Shown: positions 7,624 through 17,140, numbered from the stretch's first letter. The stretch: DNA of 64,000 nt from Marinibaculum pumilum (GCF_042646425.1 NZ_JBHRTR010000054.1:372001-436000); one strand, 5' to 3'. The notes: generated from the sequence alone by a model not told the origin. Program-made: numbers and translations.

Positions 7624-9966
7624 CTAGCCGCCGGCGGTCCGCGCACCGGCAGAACTGACGGCATCTCCGCTCAGCGTAGCCATCAGCCGCTCTGTCTCCC
7701 GGCGGGTGACCGCGACCAGGTCCGGCAGGTCGGCCATCGCCGCGGCCCCGTCACCGCCGCCGGGCCCGCCCTGTTCCAGCTGCCGCAGCCGCGCCGCCAG
7801 CGCGGCGAAGCCGAAATTGCTGGCGACGCCGGCCAGGGCATGCACCTCCCGGGTGAACTGGACCGGGCTGCCGCAGAGGTCCGGCAGATGCGGCATGCGG
7901 TCCTCGAGATGGGCCAGCGCCTCCTGCTGCGAGGCGATGGCCTGGTCGGCGCCCAGATAGGTCAGCAGATCCTCCATCTGCTGCCGGTCGACGATCCCTG
8001 CAACCGGCGGCGATGCAGGAACAGGGGCGACAACCGGCGCGGCGGAGGCAGGCGTCGCGGCACGGTCGCGGCGATCGATGCGAACCCGCGAGACATTGCG
8101 CCCGGTGACCTCGGACAGGCGGGAATAGAGCTCGTCCCACACCACCGGCTTGGCGAGGCAGCCGGTCATGCCGGCTGCCAGATAGGTCTGCACCTGTTCG
8201 TGGAAGGCATTCGCGGTCAGGCCCAGGATCGGCAGATCCGCCCAGTCCGCACCGCTTGCACGGATCTGGCGGGTGGCCTCGATCCCGTCCATGACGGGCA
8301 TGTTGATGTCCATGAGGACAACGTCGAAGGGTCCGGAACCGGCCAGGCGGCGCAGCGCCTCTCGGCCGTCGCCGGCCTCTTCGACACGATGGCCGGCGGC
8401 GGTGAGGAACTCGCGGACGATATCGCGGTTGAAGGCGACATCCTCAACCACAAGGACCGACAGCGGGGCGTCGGGCAGCTTTGCGCCGGCGCTCTCGCGG
8501 GCCGCCGCCGCAGGTGCCAGCGGCAGGTCCACCGCCACGCGGAAACAGGCGCCGCCGCCCGCCGCCTCGCCGACGCTGATCACGCCGCCCATCCGGTGCA
8601 CGATGCGGGCGGTGATCGCCAACCCCAGGCCGGCACCCGACTGCGTGGCATCGCCGCTCTGCTCCAGCTGCACGAATTCCCCGAAGATGCGCTCCCGCGC
8701 CTCCGCCGGGACCCCCGGCCCGGTATCGCTGACCGTCAGGGACAGCAGCCGGCGGCCGGAGCCGCTTGCCGTCACCCCGCCCGCAACCTCGACCTCGCCC
8801 GACGGGGTGAACTTGATCGCATTGCCGACCAGGTTGATCAGCACCTGCCGCAGCCGCGGCTCGTCGCCCTGGAGCCGGCAACCCTCGCCCCCTTCGAAGG
8901 CGAAGGCGGTCCGCAGATGCAGGCCCCGCTCCGCCGCCTCGGCGGCCAGCAGGCCCTCCACGCCGCGGACCAGCTGGTCCGGGTCGAACGGCGCCACGGC
9001 CAGCTCGAAATGCCCCGCCTCCATGCGCGAGAAGTCGAGAACCTGGTTGACCAGGGCCAGCAGATGGCTGCCGGCGGTGCGGGCCAGCGCCAGGTCGGCG
9101 GCGATTGCCGGCAAGGCGGTCCGGCCCGCTGCCAGCTCCAGCCGCCCCAGCAGGCCGCTCAGGGGGGTACGCAGCTCGTGGCTGACGGAGGCGACGAAGT
9201 TGGATTTCGCGCGGCTCAGGTCCTCGGCCCGCCGGCGCTGCTCGGCCTCGCGCTGCATCGCCTCGAAGAGGCGCGCCCGCATCTCCTCCAGCCGCCCCAG
9301 CAGCTCGCCCGCCTCCCCGCTCCCCGTCGCCGGGATCGGCACGGCCAGCTGGCCGTCGGCCAGGCCGCGGATCGTCCCGCCCAGCTCCTCGTAGGTCGAC
9401 AGCAGATAGCGCCGGGTGACCCAGTAGTGGCTGCCGGCGAGGACCAGCAGGACGGCGATCGCGGCCAATGCGGCGGCGACCAGCCAGCGGTGCTGTTCCG
9501 CGGTACTCAGGATCGTCTCGCCCTCGATTTCCTCGATGCGGGACAGCAGGGCGTCCTTGTTGGTCCGCAGACGCATCACGAGGACATTGCGGATGATCGC
9601 CGGTTCCGCCCCGCTCAGCTGGCCCAGCCGCTCGAACGACTGGTCCATCGCACGGATCCGGCTGAGGAACTCTTCCCGCAGCTGGGGCATGTCGGGCAGC
9701 GGCCCCTCTTCGCCCAGCAGCCGCGTCTGAAGGTCGAGGGACAGTTTCCGCCATTGCTGCAGCGGCCGCTCGCCCGCGCCGTCAAGGAGAAGCTCCGAGG
9801 TCAGGCCCTCCGCCCGCAGCATGTCGGCGCGCAGCAGGGCCAGTCTCGACGACCTCTCCTCCATGCGCACGACAAGGACGATGGCCGTCGCGATCACGGC
9901 CGCCAGGAACAGCGCGGTCGCACTGACCCCGAGGTTGAACAGCAGGGCCTTGGTGCGCAGCTTCAT
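7624..9966 (-). CDS. Membrane hybrid histidine kinase (HK-REC-HPt)
   Basis: 780 residues. Membrane segments lie at about 8-33 and 161-180 and bracket a roughly 125-residue mainly helical periplasmic sensor. A HAMP linker follows, then HisKA with His263 in SVSHELRTPLSG, HATPase_c (NLVGNAIKF, DTGPGVP, GAGLGLAI), a receiver with Asp553 in LMDINMPVMDG, and a C-terminal HPt with His709 in VHALAGVASNFGF. This is a complete tripartite phosphorelay. The start is the ATG five bases after the binding-protein gene stop, which is likely translationally coupled. The sensor may read the adjacent periplasmic binding protein rather than a ligand directly. No cognate response regulator gene is nearby. Confidence 0.9.
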   Translation of the reverse strand: MKLRTKALLFNLGVSATALFLAAVIATAIVLVVRMEERSSRLALLRADMLRAEGLTSELLLDGAGERPLQQWRKLSLDLQTRLLGEEGPLPDMPQLREEFLSRIRAMDQSFERLGQLSGAEPAIIRNVLVMRLRTNKDALLSRIEEIEGETILSTAEQHRWLVAAALAAIAVLLVLAGSHYWVTRRYLLSTYEELGGTIRGLADGQLAVPIPATGSGEAGELLGRLEEMRARLFEAMQREAEQRRRAEDLSRAKSNFVASVSHELRTPLSGLLGRLELAAGRTALPAIAADLALARTAGSHLLALVNQVLDFSRMEAGHFELAVAPFDPDQLVRGVEGLLAAEAAERGLHLRTAFAFEGGEGCRLQGDEPRLRQVLINLVGNAIKFTPSGEVEVAGGVTASGSGRRLLSLTVSDTGPGVPAEARERIFGEFVQLEQSGDATQSGAGLGLAITARIVHRMGGVISVGEAAGGGACFRVAVDLPLAPAAAARESAGAKLPDAPLSVLVVEDVAFNRDIVREFLTAAGHRVEEAGDGREALRRLAGSGPFDVVLMDINMPVMDGIEATRQIRASGADWADLPILGLTANAFHEQVQTYLAAGMTGCLAKPVVWDELYSRLSEVTGRNVSRVRIDRRDRAATPASAAPVVAPVPASPPVAGIVDRQQMEDLLTYLGADQAIASQQEALAHLEDRMPHLPDLCGSPVQFTREVHALAGVASNFGFAALAARLRQLEQGGPGGGDGAAAMADLPDLVAVTRRETERLMATLSGDAVSSAGARTAGG

Positions 9967-9970
9967 GCCG

Positions 9971-10975
9971 CTACCACACCATCTGCACGGCCGCCGGTGC
10001 AACGTCGGCCAGCGGCTGCGGCCGGACCCGCTGCAGGGCATTGATCGCGCCGTCGCCGGCCAGACCCGCCGACTGCAGCCAGCGCGCCTCCATCTCCATC
10101 AGCAGCAGCAGGTCCTGCGGCAGCACGACGCCCAGCGAATGTTTCGGCCAGACCCGGTCGACCTCTGCCGGGCCCAGCCGGAGCACCGGCATGATGTAGC
10201 GCTTGGCCCGCTCGGGATCGCGCCGGGCCAGGGCGTCCGCCTCGATCAGCGCCGCCAGCACCGCGCGCAGGGCCTCCGGCCGCCGCCGCTCCAGGTCGCA
10301 GGGCCCCTGCAGGACGAAATAATAGTGCTGCATGCTCTGATCCCTGTAGTCGACCAGCCGGTCCCGCAGCAGTTCACGGATCTGCGTCGCGTGCGGCTCC
10401 CAGACGATCGCGGCGTCGATCTCCCCGTCGCGCATCGCCCGGACCATGTCCTTCGGGATCAGGTCGACCAGGACGACATCCTCCTCCGGCACCTGTTCCA
10501 GCGCCAGGTACTGCCAGAGGAAGAAGCGGGCGACGCTGCCCTGCGTCACGCCGATCCGCTTGCCGGCAAGGTCCGCCGGGGCCGGCCCGACCCTGCCGGC
10601 ATGGGCGAGGAGCTGCACCGTGCGGGATGCGGAAAGGGTGCCGTAGATGCACAGGTCGGCGCCACCGGCGACCCGGGTGGTGAAGGCGAACTCCGAGCTG
10701 GCGGCCAGGTCCAGTGTGCCGTTCTCGGTCCGGTCCAGCCCCTCGACGCCGGAGGTCAGGCGCTCGATCTCCACCTCGACCCCGGCATCGTCGAAGGCAC
10801 CCATGGCCTGCGCGATCCAGACCAGCAGGCCGGTGCCGGAGGTGCCGATCCGGAACGGCTCTTCCGCACGCGCAGGCACCGCGACCGCAAGGCCGAGGCC
10901 CAGCGCGAGCGTCAGGGCAGCGGCGCGGATCGCCGGGCGGCACGATACAGGCGCGAAGATGGGGTAGAGGCCCAT
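9971..10975 (-). CDS. Periplasmic substrate-binding protein, NitT/TauT/SsuA type
   Basis: 334 residues with a signal peptide (hydrophobic run ending VAVPARAEE) and an NMT1/SsuA-like fold: FRIGTSGTGLLVWIAQAMG, then ADLAGKRIGVTQGS and a VWEPHAT hinge motif. Such proteins usually deliver nitrate, sulfonates, taurine or thiamine precursors to an ABC importer, but no permease or ATPase gene is adjacent. Instead the gene precedes a hybrid histidine kinase by four bases. The arrangement suggests a sensory role, with the loaded protein signalling to the kinase periplasmic domain. The start is placed at the ATG with GGAG eight bases upstream; an ATG 24 bases earlier lacks a ribosome site. Confidence 0.85.
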   Translation of the reverse strand: MGLYPIFAPVSCRPAIRAAALTLALGLGLAVAVPARAEEPFRIGTSGTGLLVWIAQAMGAFDDAGVEVEIERLTSGVEGLDRTENGTLDLAASSEFAFTTRVAGGADLCIYGTLSASRTVQLLAHAGRVGPAPADLAGKRIGVTQGSVARFFLWQYLALEQVPEEDVVLVDLIPKDMVRAMRDGEIDAAIVWEPHATQIRELLRDRLVDYRDQSMQHYYFVLQGPCDLERRRPEALRAVLAALIEADALARRDPERAKRYIMPVLRLGPAEVDRVWPKHSLGVVLPQDLLLLMEMEARWLQSAGLAGDGAINALQRVRPQPLADVAPAAVQMVW

Positions 10976-11186
10976 GCGGGTACTCCGGATTGCCGACATG
11001 GGGAAGGATGGGGCGGGTGCGTTAAATTTCCGTTCAAACCTTTCGGAGCAGTATTCCGGGCAATACCCCGCGCAGAATCCCGGCGCCCCGCGATCTCGCA
11101 GTTGCAGCATGCGCGTTGTCGCGCCGCAGCGCGCCGGGTATAAGGCAGCGCGCGCGCCCTGTGCGGCGCCCCCGAACCTTCAGACA

Positions 11187-13013
11187 GTGTGCCCCTTGGA
11201 CCGTCGCAATATCGCCATCATCGCCCATGTCGACCATGGCAAGACAACCCTGGTCGATTCCCTCCTGCGCCAGTCTGGCGCCTTCCGCGCCAACCAGCAG
11301 GTGGCGGAGCGCGCGCTCGACCGCAACGACCTGGAACGTGAGCGCGGCATCACCATCCTGGCGAAATGCACCGCGGTCGACTGGCAGGACGTGCGGATCA
11401 ACATCGTCGACACGCCCGGCCATGCCGATTTCGGCGGTGAGGTGGAGCGCATCCTGTCGATGGTCGACGGCGTGATCCTGCTGGTCGATGCCGCCGAGGG
11501 GCCGCTGCCGCAGACCAAGTTCGTCACCCAGAAGGCGCTGCGGCTGGGCCTGCGGCCGATCGTCGTGGTCAACAAGATCGACCGCCCCGACGCCCGCCCC
11601 GAAGAGGTGCACGAGGAGGTCTTCGACCTGTTCGCCGCCCTGGACGCGAGCGACGCGCAGCTCGACTTCCCGATGCTCTATGCCTCCGGCCGGGAAGGCT
11701 GGGCGGTGACCGAGCTGGACGAGGAGCGCAAGGACCTGGCGCCGATGTTCCGCCTGATCCTGGACCATGTCCCGCCGCCGAAGGCGGAACCGGACGCGCC
11801 CTTCGCGATCCTCGCCTCGATCCTGGAGGCCGATCCCTATCTGGGGCGCATCCTGACCGGCCGGATCCAGGCCGGCCGGGTCGCGGTCAACCAGATGGTC
11901 CGCGCCCTGCGCCCCGACGGCACCGAGGTGGAGCGCGCGCGGATCAGCAAGCTCCTGTCCTTCCGCGGGCTGGAGCGGGTGCCGGTCGAAAGCGGCGAGG
12001 CCGGCGACATCGTCGCGATCGCGGGCCTGCAGAAGGCCACCGTCGCCGACACCCTGGGCGCGCTGGACCTGGAAGCCGCCCTGCCCGCCACGCCGATCGA
12101 CCCGCCGACCCTGGCGATGACCTTTTCCGTCAACACCTCGCCGCTGGCCGGCCGCGACGGCGACAAGGTCACCAGCCGGGTGCTTTGGGCCCGCCTGCAG
12201 CGCGAGGCGGAGGGCAATGTCGCGATCAAGGTGACGGAGAGCGAGGACAAGGACAGTTTCGAGGTCGCCGGCCGCGGCGAGCTGCAGCTCGGCGTGCTCA
12301 TCGAAACCATGCGGCGGGAAGGCTACGAGGTCGCGGTCAGCCGGCCGCGGGTGCTGTCGCGCCGCGATCCCCAGACCGGCCAGGAACTGGAGCCGCTGGA
12401 GAATGTGCAGATCGACGTCGACGACGCCTATACCGGCCCGGTGGTGGAGAAGATGTCGGAGCGCCGCGCGGAGCTGCAGGACATGCGCCCCTCCGGCGGC
12501 GGCAAGACCCGGCTGACCTTCATCGCCCCCAGCCGCGGCCTGATCGGCTATCACGGCGAGTTCCTGACCGACACCCGCGGCACCGGCATCATGCACCGGG
12601 TGTTCCATGCCTACGGGCCGCATCGCGGCCCGATCCCGGGCCGCCGCAACGGCGTCCTGGTCTCCAACGCCGACGGCGCCGCCGTGGCCTATGCCCTGTG
12701 GAACCTGGAAGAGCGCGGCGCGCTGATGGTGGAGCCCGGGACCGAGGTCTACCAGGGCATGATCGTGGGCGAGAACAGCCGCGACAACGACCTGGACGTG
12801 AATCCGCTGAAGGCGAAGCAGCTGACCAACATCCGCGCTGCCGGCAAGGACGATGCGGTGAAGCTGACCCCGCCCCTGCGGATGACTCTGGAAAAGGCGC
12901 TGGCCTATATCGACGACGACGAGCTGGTCGAGGTGACGCCGAAGGCGATCCGCCTGCGCAAGCGCCACCTGCTGCCGCACGAGCGCCGCAAGGCCAGCCG
13001 CGCCGCTTCCTGA
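11187..13013 (+). CDS. typA: Ribosome-associated GTPase TypA/BipA
   Basis: Translational GTPase of about 608 residues, the normal BipA length. G1 is AHVDHGKTTLVD, switch I has ERERGITI, G3 is DTPGHADF and G4 is NKIDRPDA. The domain II and III regions and the BipA-specific C-terminal domain are present (SRGLIGYHGEFLTDTRGTG, GMIVGENSRDNDLDVNP, ALAYIDDDELVEVTP). It binds the ribosome and assists 50S assembly and stress or low-temperature growth. No ATG lies close to the conserved start; a GTG eight codons before the NIAIIAHVDHGK core is preferred, with a TTG three codons later or an upstream ATG at 11109 as alternatives. Confidence 0.93.
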   Translation: MCPLDRRNIAIIAHVDHGKTTLVDSLLRQSGAFRANQQVAERALDRNDLERERGITILAKCTAVDWQDVRINIVDTPGHADFGGEVERILSMVDGVILLVDAAEGPLPQTKFVTQKALRLGLRPIVVVNKIDRPDARPEEVHEEVFDLFAALDASDAQLDFPMLYASGREGWAVTELDEERKDLAPMFRLILDHVPPPKAEPDAPFAILASILEADPYLGRILTGRIQAGRVAVNQMVRALRPDGTEVERARISKLLSFRGLERVPVESGEAGDIVAIAGLQKATVADTLGALDLEAALPATPIDPPTLAMTFSVNTSPLAGRDGDKVTSRVLWARLQREAEGNVAIKVTESEDKDSFEVAGRGELQLGVLIETMRREGYEVAVSRPRVLSRRDPQTGQELEPLENVQIDVDDAYTGPVVEKMSERRAELQDMRPSGGGKTRLTFIAPSRGLIGYHGEFLTDTRGTGIMHRVFHAYGPHRGPIPGRRNGVLVSNADGAAVAYALWNLEERGALMVEPGTEVYQGMIVGENSRDNDLDVNPLKAKQLTNIRAAGKDDAVKLTPPLRMTLEKALAYIDDDELVEVTPKAIRLRKRHLLPHERRKASRAAS

Positions 13014-13139
13014 CCATTTCCGGCCGCCCTCCGATCTTCAGGCGGGGGCCGGCTTCCAATCCGCCCGCGCCCCGTGCCACTCTCCGGCCGCGCCCCGCCG
13101 AAGGGGCGCCGGGAGAAGGTGCCGCATGGAGGTTGGGAA

Positions 13140-14618
13140 GTGCTGAAAGGCCTGCGTCCGGCCGGCTGGCTGCCGGTGTTCTACCTGCTCGCCCTGCTGG
13201 CATCCCTGTTGTCCAACGCCGCGCCGCTCCGCGCGCAGGAAGCGGCGGGCCTGCCGGCGATGGCCGCGATGGGCGCCGACGTCACCGCCCTGGTGGTGCG
13301 CTTCGACGACCAGGGCCGCGCCCACCGGATCGCTTCGATGAATGCCGACCAGCCGCTGTCGCCGGCCTCGGTCAGCAAGCTGTTCGTCGCCGCCGACGCC
13401 CTGCGCACCTATGGCGCCGGGCATGAATTCTCCACCCCGCTCTACGGCACCGGCCCGGTGCAGGGCGGCGTGCTGCAGGGCGACCTGATCTATGTCGCCT
13501 CCGGCGATCCGTCGATCACCCAGGACGATCTGGGCCGCATGGCCGACATGCTGCGCGCCAGCGGCGTGCAGCGGATCACCGGCCGGCTGCGGGTGAACCT
13601 GCTGCGCTTCGGCCCGCTGGACTGCGAGATCAAGGACCGCTGCCAGGCGCTGCGACGCTCCGCACATGCCTATGACGCCCCGCTGGCCGCCGCGGCCACC
13701 GACTTCGGCACCGTCGCGGTGATGGTCACGCCGGGCAGCGGCGCCGGCGCGCCGGCGAATGTGTCGATGCTGCCCTTCCCGATCCCGGCGGTGCGGATCA
13801 ACGCGGCGGTGAAGACCCATGCCAGCAGCATGGCCCTGAACGCGGGCCGCCAGACCGCCGACGGGGTCGACACCATCAATGTCAGCGGCTCCATGCCGGC
13901 CGGCGCTGCCCCCTTCATCTTCCACCGCGCGATCAGCAACCCGCCGCTGGTGCTGGGGCAGATCCTGCACGGCTATCTGCAGCGCAGCGGCATCCGGATC
14001 GACGGCGGTGTCACGGTGGAGGATGCGCCGGTGCCGGCGGATGCGCGGCAGCTGATGGCCTTCAACGGCCAGCGCCTCGGGTTGATCCTGGCCGACATGC
14101 TGCGCTTTTCCAACAATGCCATCGCCGACATCCTGACCCTGGACCTGGCCGCCGACCTGCGGCCGGGGCAGCGGCAGAGCCTGGCCGCGGCCTCCGGCCG
14201 CCTGGGAGAGACGGTGCTGGGCCCCGGCGACGGGCAGGACCCGCAGCTTTTCAGCGGCAGCGGGCTGAGCCCGGAAAGCCGGGTCAGCGCGGCGGCGATC
14301 GTCGCCCTGCTGCACGGCATGTACCTGGACACCGCCAGCTTCCCCGACTTCTATGCCGGGCTGGAAGTGCCGATGAGCGCCCGCGGCCGCACCATCAAGC
14401 GCGGCAATACCGACTGGCGCACCCGGGTTGCGGGAAAGACCGGCTGGCTGTCGGAGCCGCGCTCGGTGTTCGGCTTCGCCGGCTACTGGCGGGCGCGCGG
14501 CGGCGGCTTCGGCGCCTTCGCCTTCCTGGTGAACAGCCGCAAGGGCCGTCCCTTCGGCCGCGGCCATGCCTTCGACGCGGTGCGCAGCGACATCAGCGCC
14601 ATCCTGCAGCAGTACTGA
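13140..14618 (+). CDS. dacB: D-alanyl-D-alanine carboxypeptidase/endopeptidase (PBP4, DacB family)
   Basis: 492 residues with an N-terminal hydrophobic export segment (PVFYLLALLASLL, then a cleavage region around LRAQEA). The three penicillin-binding motifs are in order: SVSK (SxxK) near residue 85, SNN (SxN) in RFSNNAIADI, and KTG in AGKTGWLS. The large insertion between SxxK and SxN is typical of PBP4. The protein trims or cleaves peptidoglycan cross-links in the periplasm. GTG is chosen as the start because GGAGG lies seven bases upstream; an earlier in-frame ATG has no such site. It follows typA by 126 bases. Confidence 0.9.
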   Translation: MLKGLRPAGWLPVFYLLALLASLLSNAAPLRAQEAAGLPAMAAMGADVTALVVRFDDQGRAHRIASMNADQPLSPASVSKLFVAADALRTYGAGHEFSTPLYGTGPVQGGVLQGDLIYVASGDPSITQDDLGRMADMLRASGVQRITGRLRVNLLRFGPLDCEIKDRCQALRRSAHAYDAPLAAAATDFGTVAVMVTPGSGAGAPANVSMLPFPIPAVRINAAVKTHASSMALNAGRQTADGVDTINVSGSMPAGAAPFIFHRAISNPPLVLGQILHGYLQRSGIRIDGGVTVEDAPVPADARQLMAFNGQRLGLILADMLRFSNNAIADILTLDLAADLRPGQRQSLAAASGRLGETVLGPGDGQDPQLFSGSGLSPESRVSAAAIVALLHGMYLDTASFPDFYAGLEVPMSARGRTIKRGNTDWRTRVAGKTGWLSEPRSVFGFAGYWRARGGGFGAFAFLVNSRKGRPFGRGHAFDAVRSDISAILQQY

Positions 14619-14647
14619 ACCGGGCTCGAGGGCGGAGGGGGCAGGCG

Positions 14648-15475
14648 ATGCTCGACGGCCTGCTGCTGGCCAAGACCGTGGTGACCGGCAGCGTCGTGAT
14701 CGGCCTGTCGATCCTGGCGGAACGCGCCGGGCCGCGGATCGCCGGCGTGCTGGCCGGCCTGCCGCTGGGCACCGCGATCCTCTATTTCTTCATCGGGCTG
14801 GAACAGGGGCCGGGCTTCGTCGTGGCCGCCGCCGGCCATACCCTGGGCGGGCTGATCGCGACCCTGGCGCTCTGCTACGCCTATTGGCAGGCCTCGCGGC
14901 ACGCCACCGACCCGGCCCGGCGGCTTCGCGGCCTGGCGCGGGCCTGCCTCGCCGCTCTGCCCGCCTTCGGCCTCGCCGCCTGGCTGCTCTCCCTGCTGGA
15001 ATTGGGCTTTGCCGCCGCCGCCGGGCTGACCCTTGTCGCCATCGCGGCGGCGATGGCGGCGATGCATGCGATCCCGGAACAGGCGATGGTCCGGCGGGTG
15101 CGCCTGACCCCGCTCATGCTGCTGGTGCGGGCCGGAACCGCGGTCGCCGTGGTGCTGGCGGTCACCGGCACCGCGGACCTGATCGGGCCCCATTGGGCGG
15201 GCCTGCTCTCCGGCTTCCCGCTCACCTTCTTCCCGCTGCTGCTGGTGATCCATGCCAGCTATTCGGCGCAGCATGCGCATGGCCTGCTGCGCAACTTCCC
15301 GTTCGGCCTGGGCTCGGTCACCGCCTATATCGTCTGCGCCCATTTCGCCTTCGGCGCCCTGGGGGTGGTCGCCGGCAGCGCGGTGTCGATGGCGGCCGGA
15401 CTGGCCTATCTCCTGGCCTACTGGCTGGTCAGCCGCGCGCTGCGGCCGCGTCGCGGCGGCGGTGCGCCGGCCTGA
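14648..15475 (+). CDS. Conserved multi-spanning inner-membrane protein with internal duplication
   Basis: 275 residues with about eight hydrophobic helices and short loops. The two halves resemble each other: AGVLAGLPLGTAILYFFI near residue 35 and AGLLSGFPLTFFPLLLVI near residue 186, each followed by a His-containing polar turn. This suggests an internally duplicated transporter or channel-like fold. I do not recognise a characterised family. A purine-rich GGAGGGGG stretch precedes the ATG. It lies 29 bases after dacB on the same strand, so cotranscription is likely, and it overlaps the convergent downstream gene by 47 bases. Confidence 0.7.
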   Translation: MLDGLLLAKTVVTGSVVIGLSILAERAGPRIAGVLAGLPLGTAILYFFIGLEQGPGFVVAAAGHTLGGLIATLALCYAYWQASRHATDPARRLRGLARACLAALPAFGLAAWLLSLLELGFAAAAGLTLVAIAAAMAAMHAIPEQAMVRRVRLTPLMLLVRAGTAVAVVLAVTGTADLIGPHWAGLLSGFPLTFFPLLLVIHASYSAQHAHGLLRNFPFGLGSVTAYIVCAHFAFGALGVVAGSAVSMAAGLAYLLAYWLVSRALRPRRGGGAPA

Positions 15476-16046
15476 GCGGCCGGGCCAGCCGCAATCGGGG
15501 CCAGCGGCGGCGCCAGCGCTTCGCAGCCAGGCGGGCGCGGAACTGCCGATGCTTTTCCCCGGCAAAGGCCGGGGTCGGTCGCAGCCGCAACCCGAACAGG
15601 TCCGCCACCCCGAATGGCGCCAGCACCTCCAGCCGCCCGCCGCGCAACCGCAGCGCGACGGCTGTCGCCGTCTCGGGCCAGTGCCGCATCGCCGCGGCGC
15701 AGTCGCGATAGGGCGGATCGCCGTTGCGCAGATGCATGCGGGCCTGGTTCTTCACCGACCAGGCGATGTGCGGCATCGCTGCGCGCAGCCGTGCTTCCAG
15801 CCGGCGGTCCAGGGCGGCATCGCCGCCGGTTGCGAACCAGATCACGTCGACATCGCCGCGCGGCCGCCGCAGGGGCCGGCCGTGCAGCTGGTCCCAGGCC
15901 GCCTCGCGCAGTGCGCCGGCGGCGATCCAGGCATCGGGCAGGTCCAGCCGCTGCAGGCCGCGCAGCATGGCCAGGCGCCCAGGTGCGGCCAGCACGAGGC
16001 GCCCGAGGCGGCGGCGTTCGGCTTCCGATGGCTGCCGGCGCATCAT
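15429..16046 (-). CDS. Nucleotidyltransferase-family protein (DUF925-like)
   Basis: 205 residues. Landmarks match the bacterial nucleotidyltransferase-like family: IAAGALREAAWDQLHG, a DVDVIWF acidic motif resembling a polymerase-beta metal site, VKNQARMHLRNGDPPY, WPETATAVALR and an APFGVADLFGL segment. The biochemical function of the family is unknown to me. The start is ATG-ATG at 16046; an upstream ATG would collide with the start of the divergent oxidoreductase gene. Its 3-prime end overlaps the convergent membrane-protein gene, and its Arg-rich last 20 residues lie in that overlap. Confidence 0.78.
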   Translation of the reverse strand: MMRRQPSEAERRRLGRLVLAAPGRLAMLRGLQRLDLPDAWIAAGALREAAWDQLHGRPLRRPRGDVDVIWFATGGDAALDRRLEARLRAAMPHIAWSVKNQARMHLRNGDPPYRDCAAAMRHWPETATAVALRLRGGRLEVLAPFGVADLFGLRLRPTPAFAGEKHRQFRARLAAKRWRRRWPRLRLARPLRPAHRRRDAAAARG

Positions 16047-16086
16047 CCTGTCGCGCGGGCGCGCGGCTGTCGGTAGGATCGGGGGC

Positions 16087-17082
16087 ATGACCGAAACCTA
16101 CCATGCCATGATCTGCCGCCGGCTGGGCGGCCCCGGGGTCCTGACCTGGGAGGCGCAGGAACGCCGGCCGCTGAAGCCGGACCAGCTGCGCATCCGCCTC
16201 GCCGCCGCCGCCGCGAACTTCCCCGACATGCTGATGCTGCGGGGGGAGTACCAATACAAGCCGGAGCTGCCCTTCGTGCCGGGCTTCGAGGGCGCCGGCC
16301 ATGTGATCGAGGCGGGGCCGGAGGTTCGGCGCTTCGCGGTCGGCGATTCGGTGATCGTGAACCTGCGGGTCGGCGCCTTCGCGGAAGAGGTCGTGGTGCC
16401 GGAAGGCGCGCTGATGGCGGTACCCCGGGGCTTCAGCATGGCGGAGGCCGCGGCCTTCCCGGTCGCGGCCTCGACCGCCTATTGCGCCCTGGTGCCGCGC
16501 GGCCGGATCCGGCCGGGGGAGACATTGCTGGTGCATGGCGCCGGCAGCGGCGTCGGGCTGACGGCGGTGGAGATCGGCCACCTGATGGGTGCCCGGGTGA
16601 TCGCCTGCGCCTCCACGCCGGAAAAGCGCCAGGCGGCGCTGACGAAGGGGGCGGACCTGGCGATCGACAACCGCACCAGCTTCCGCGACGCGGTGATGGA
16701 GGCGACCGGCGGCCGCGGCGTCGACATCGCCTACGACCCGGTCGGCGGCGAGATCTTCACCGAGACTCTGCGCTGCATGGCCCGCCGCGGCCGGCTGCTG
16801 GTGATCGGCTTCGCCAGCGGCACCCTGCCGGCGGCGCCCGCCAACCGGGTGCTGCTGAAGGATTGCGACATCGTCGGCGTCCGCGCCGGCGAATTCGGCC
16901 GCCAGGACCCGCTCGCCGGCCGCCGGATGAAGGAGGACATGCTGGCCTTGGCCGATGCCGGCCACCTGAAGCCGCTGATCACCGACACCATGCCGGTGAC
17001 CGAGGCCAACGCCGCGCTGCAGCGCTTCGTCGACCGCACGGTCGCCGGCAAGATCGTGCTGTCGATACCGGGGGCGGGGTGA
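16087..17082 (+). CDS. NADPH:quinone oxidoreductase-like medium-chain reductase
   Basis: 331 residues of the zinc-free medium-chain dehydrogenase/reductase superfamily. The N-terminal GroES-like domain has NFPDMLMLRGEYQ and FVPGFEGAGHV. The Rossmann domain carries HGAGSGVGLTAVEIG, and the C-terminus ends with GKIVLSI. The catalytic-zinc cysteines of alcohol dehydrogenases are absent, as expected for the quinone oxidoreductase/crotonyl-CoA reductase-like group. Likely a cytosolic NADPH-dependent reductase of quinones or enones. It is divergent from the nucleotidyltransferase-like gene and is the last clear host gene before the prophage-like island. Confidence 0.9.
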   Translation: MTETYHAMICRRLGGPGVLTWEAQERRPLKPDQLRIRLAAAAANFPDMLMLRGEYQYKPELPFVPGFEGAGHVIEAGPEVRRFAVGDSVIVNLRVGAFAEEVVVPEGALMAVPRGFSMAEAAAFPVAASTAYCALVPRGRIRPGETLLVHGAGSGVGLTAVEIGHLMGARVIACASTPEKRQAALTKGADLAIDNRTSFRDAVMEATGGRGVDIAYDPVGGEIFTETLRCMARRGRLLVIGFASGTLPAAPANRVLLKDCDIVGVRAGEFGRQDPLAGRRMKEDMLALADAGHLKPLITDTMPVTEANAALQRFVDRTVAGKIVLSIPGAG

Positions 17083-17110
17083 GGGGGCGGGGTGATGCCG
17101 GGACGCCCCC
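17083..17110. terminator. GC-rich hairpin after the oxidoreductase
   Basis: GGGGGCG and CGCCCCC form a 7-bp perfect stem with a 14-base loop directly after the stop codon. There is no T-tract, so it is a weak candidate for a terminator or simply a hairpin at the host/prophage boundary. Confidence 0.4.
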
Positions 17111-17140
17111 GCACGACTGTCGGATAGAGGTGCAGCGGAT

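Noticed and set aside
9971..10975. Component of a complete ABC importer
   Set aside because: No permease or ATPase gene flanks it; the neighbour is a histidine kinase.
17083..17140. tRNA or attachment site at the left island edge
   Set aside because: No cloverleaf and no sequence repeated near 39.96 kb was found by eye, so att sites are not claimed.
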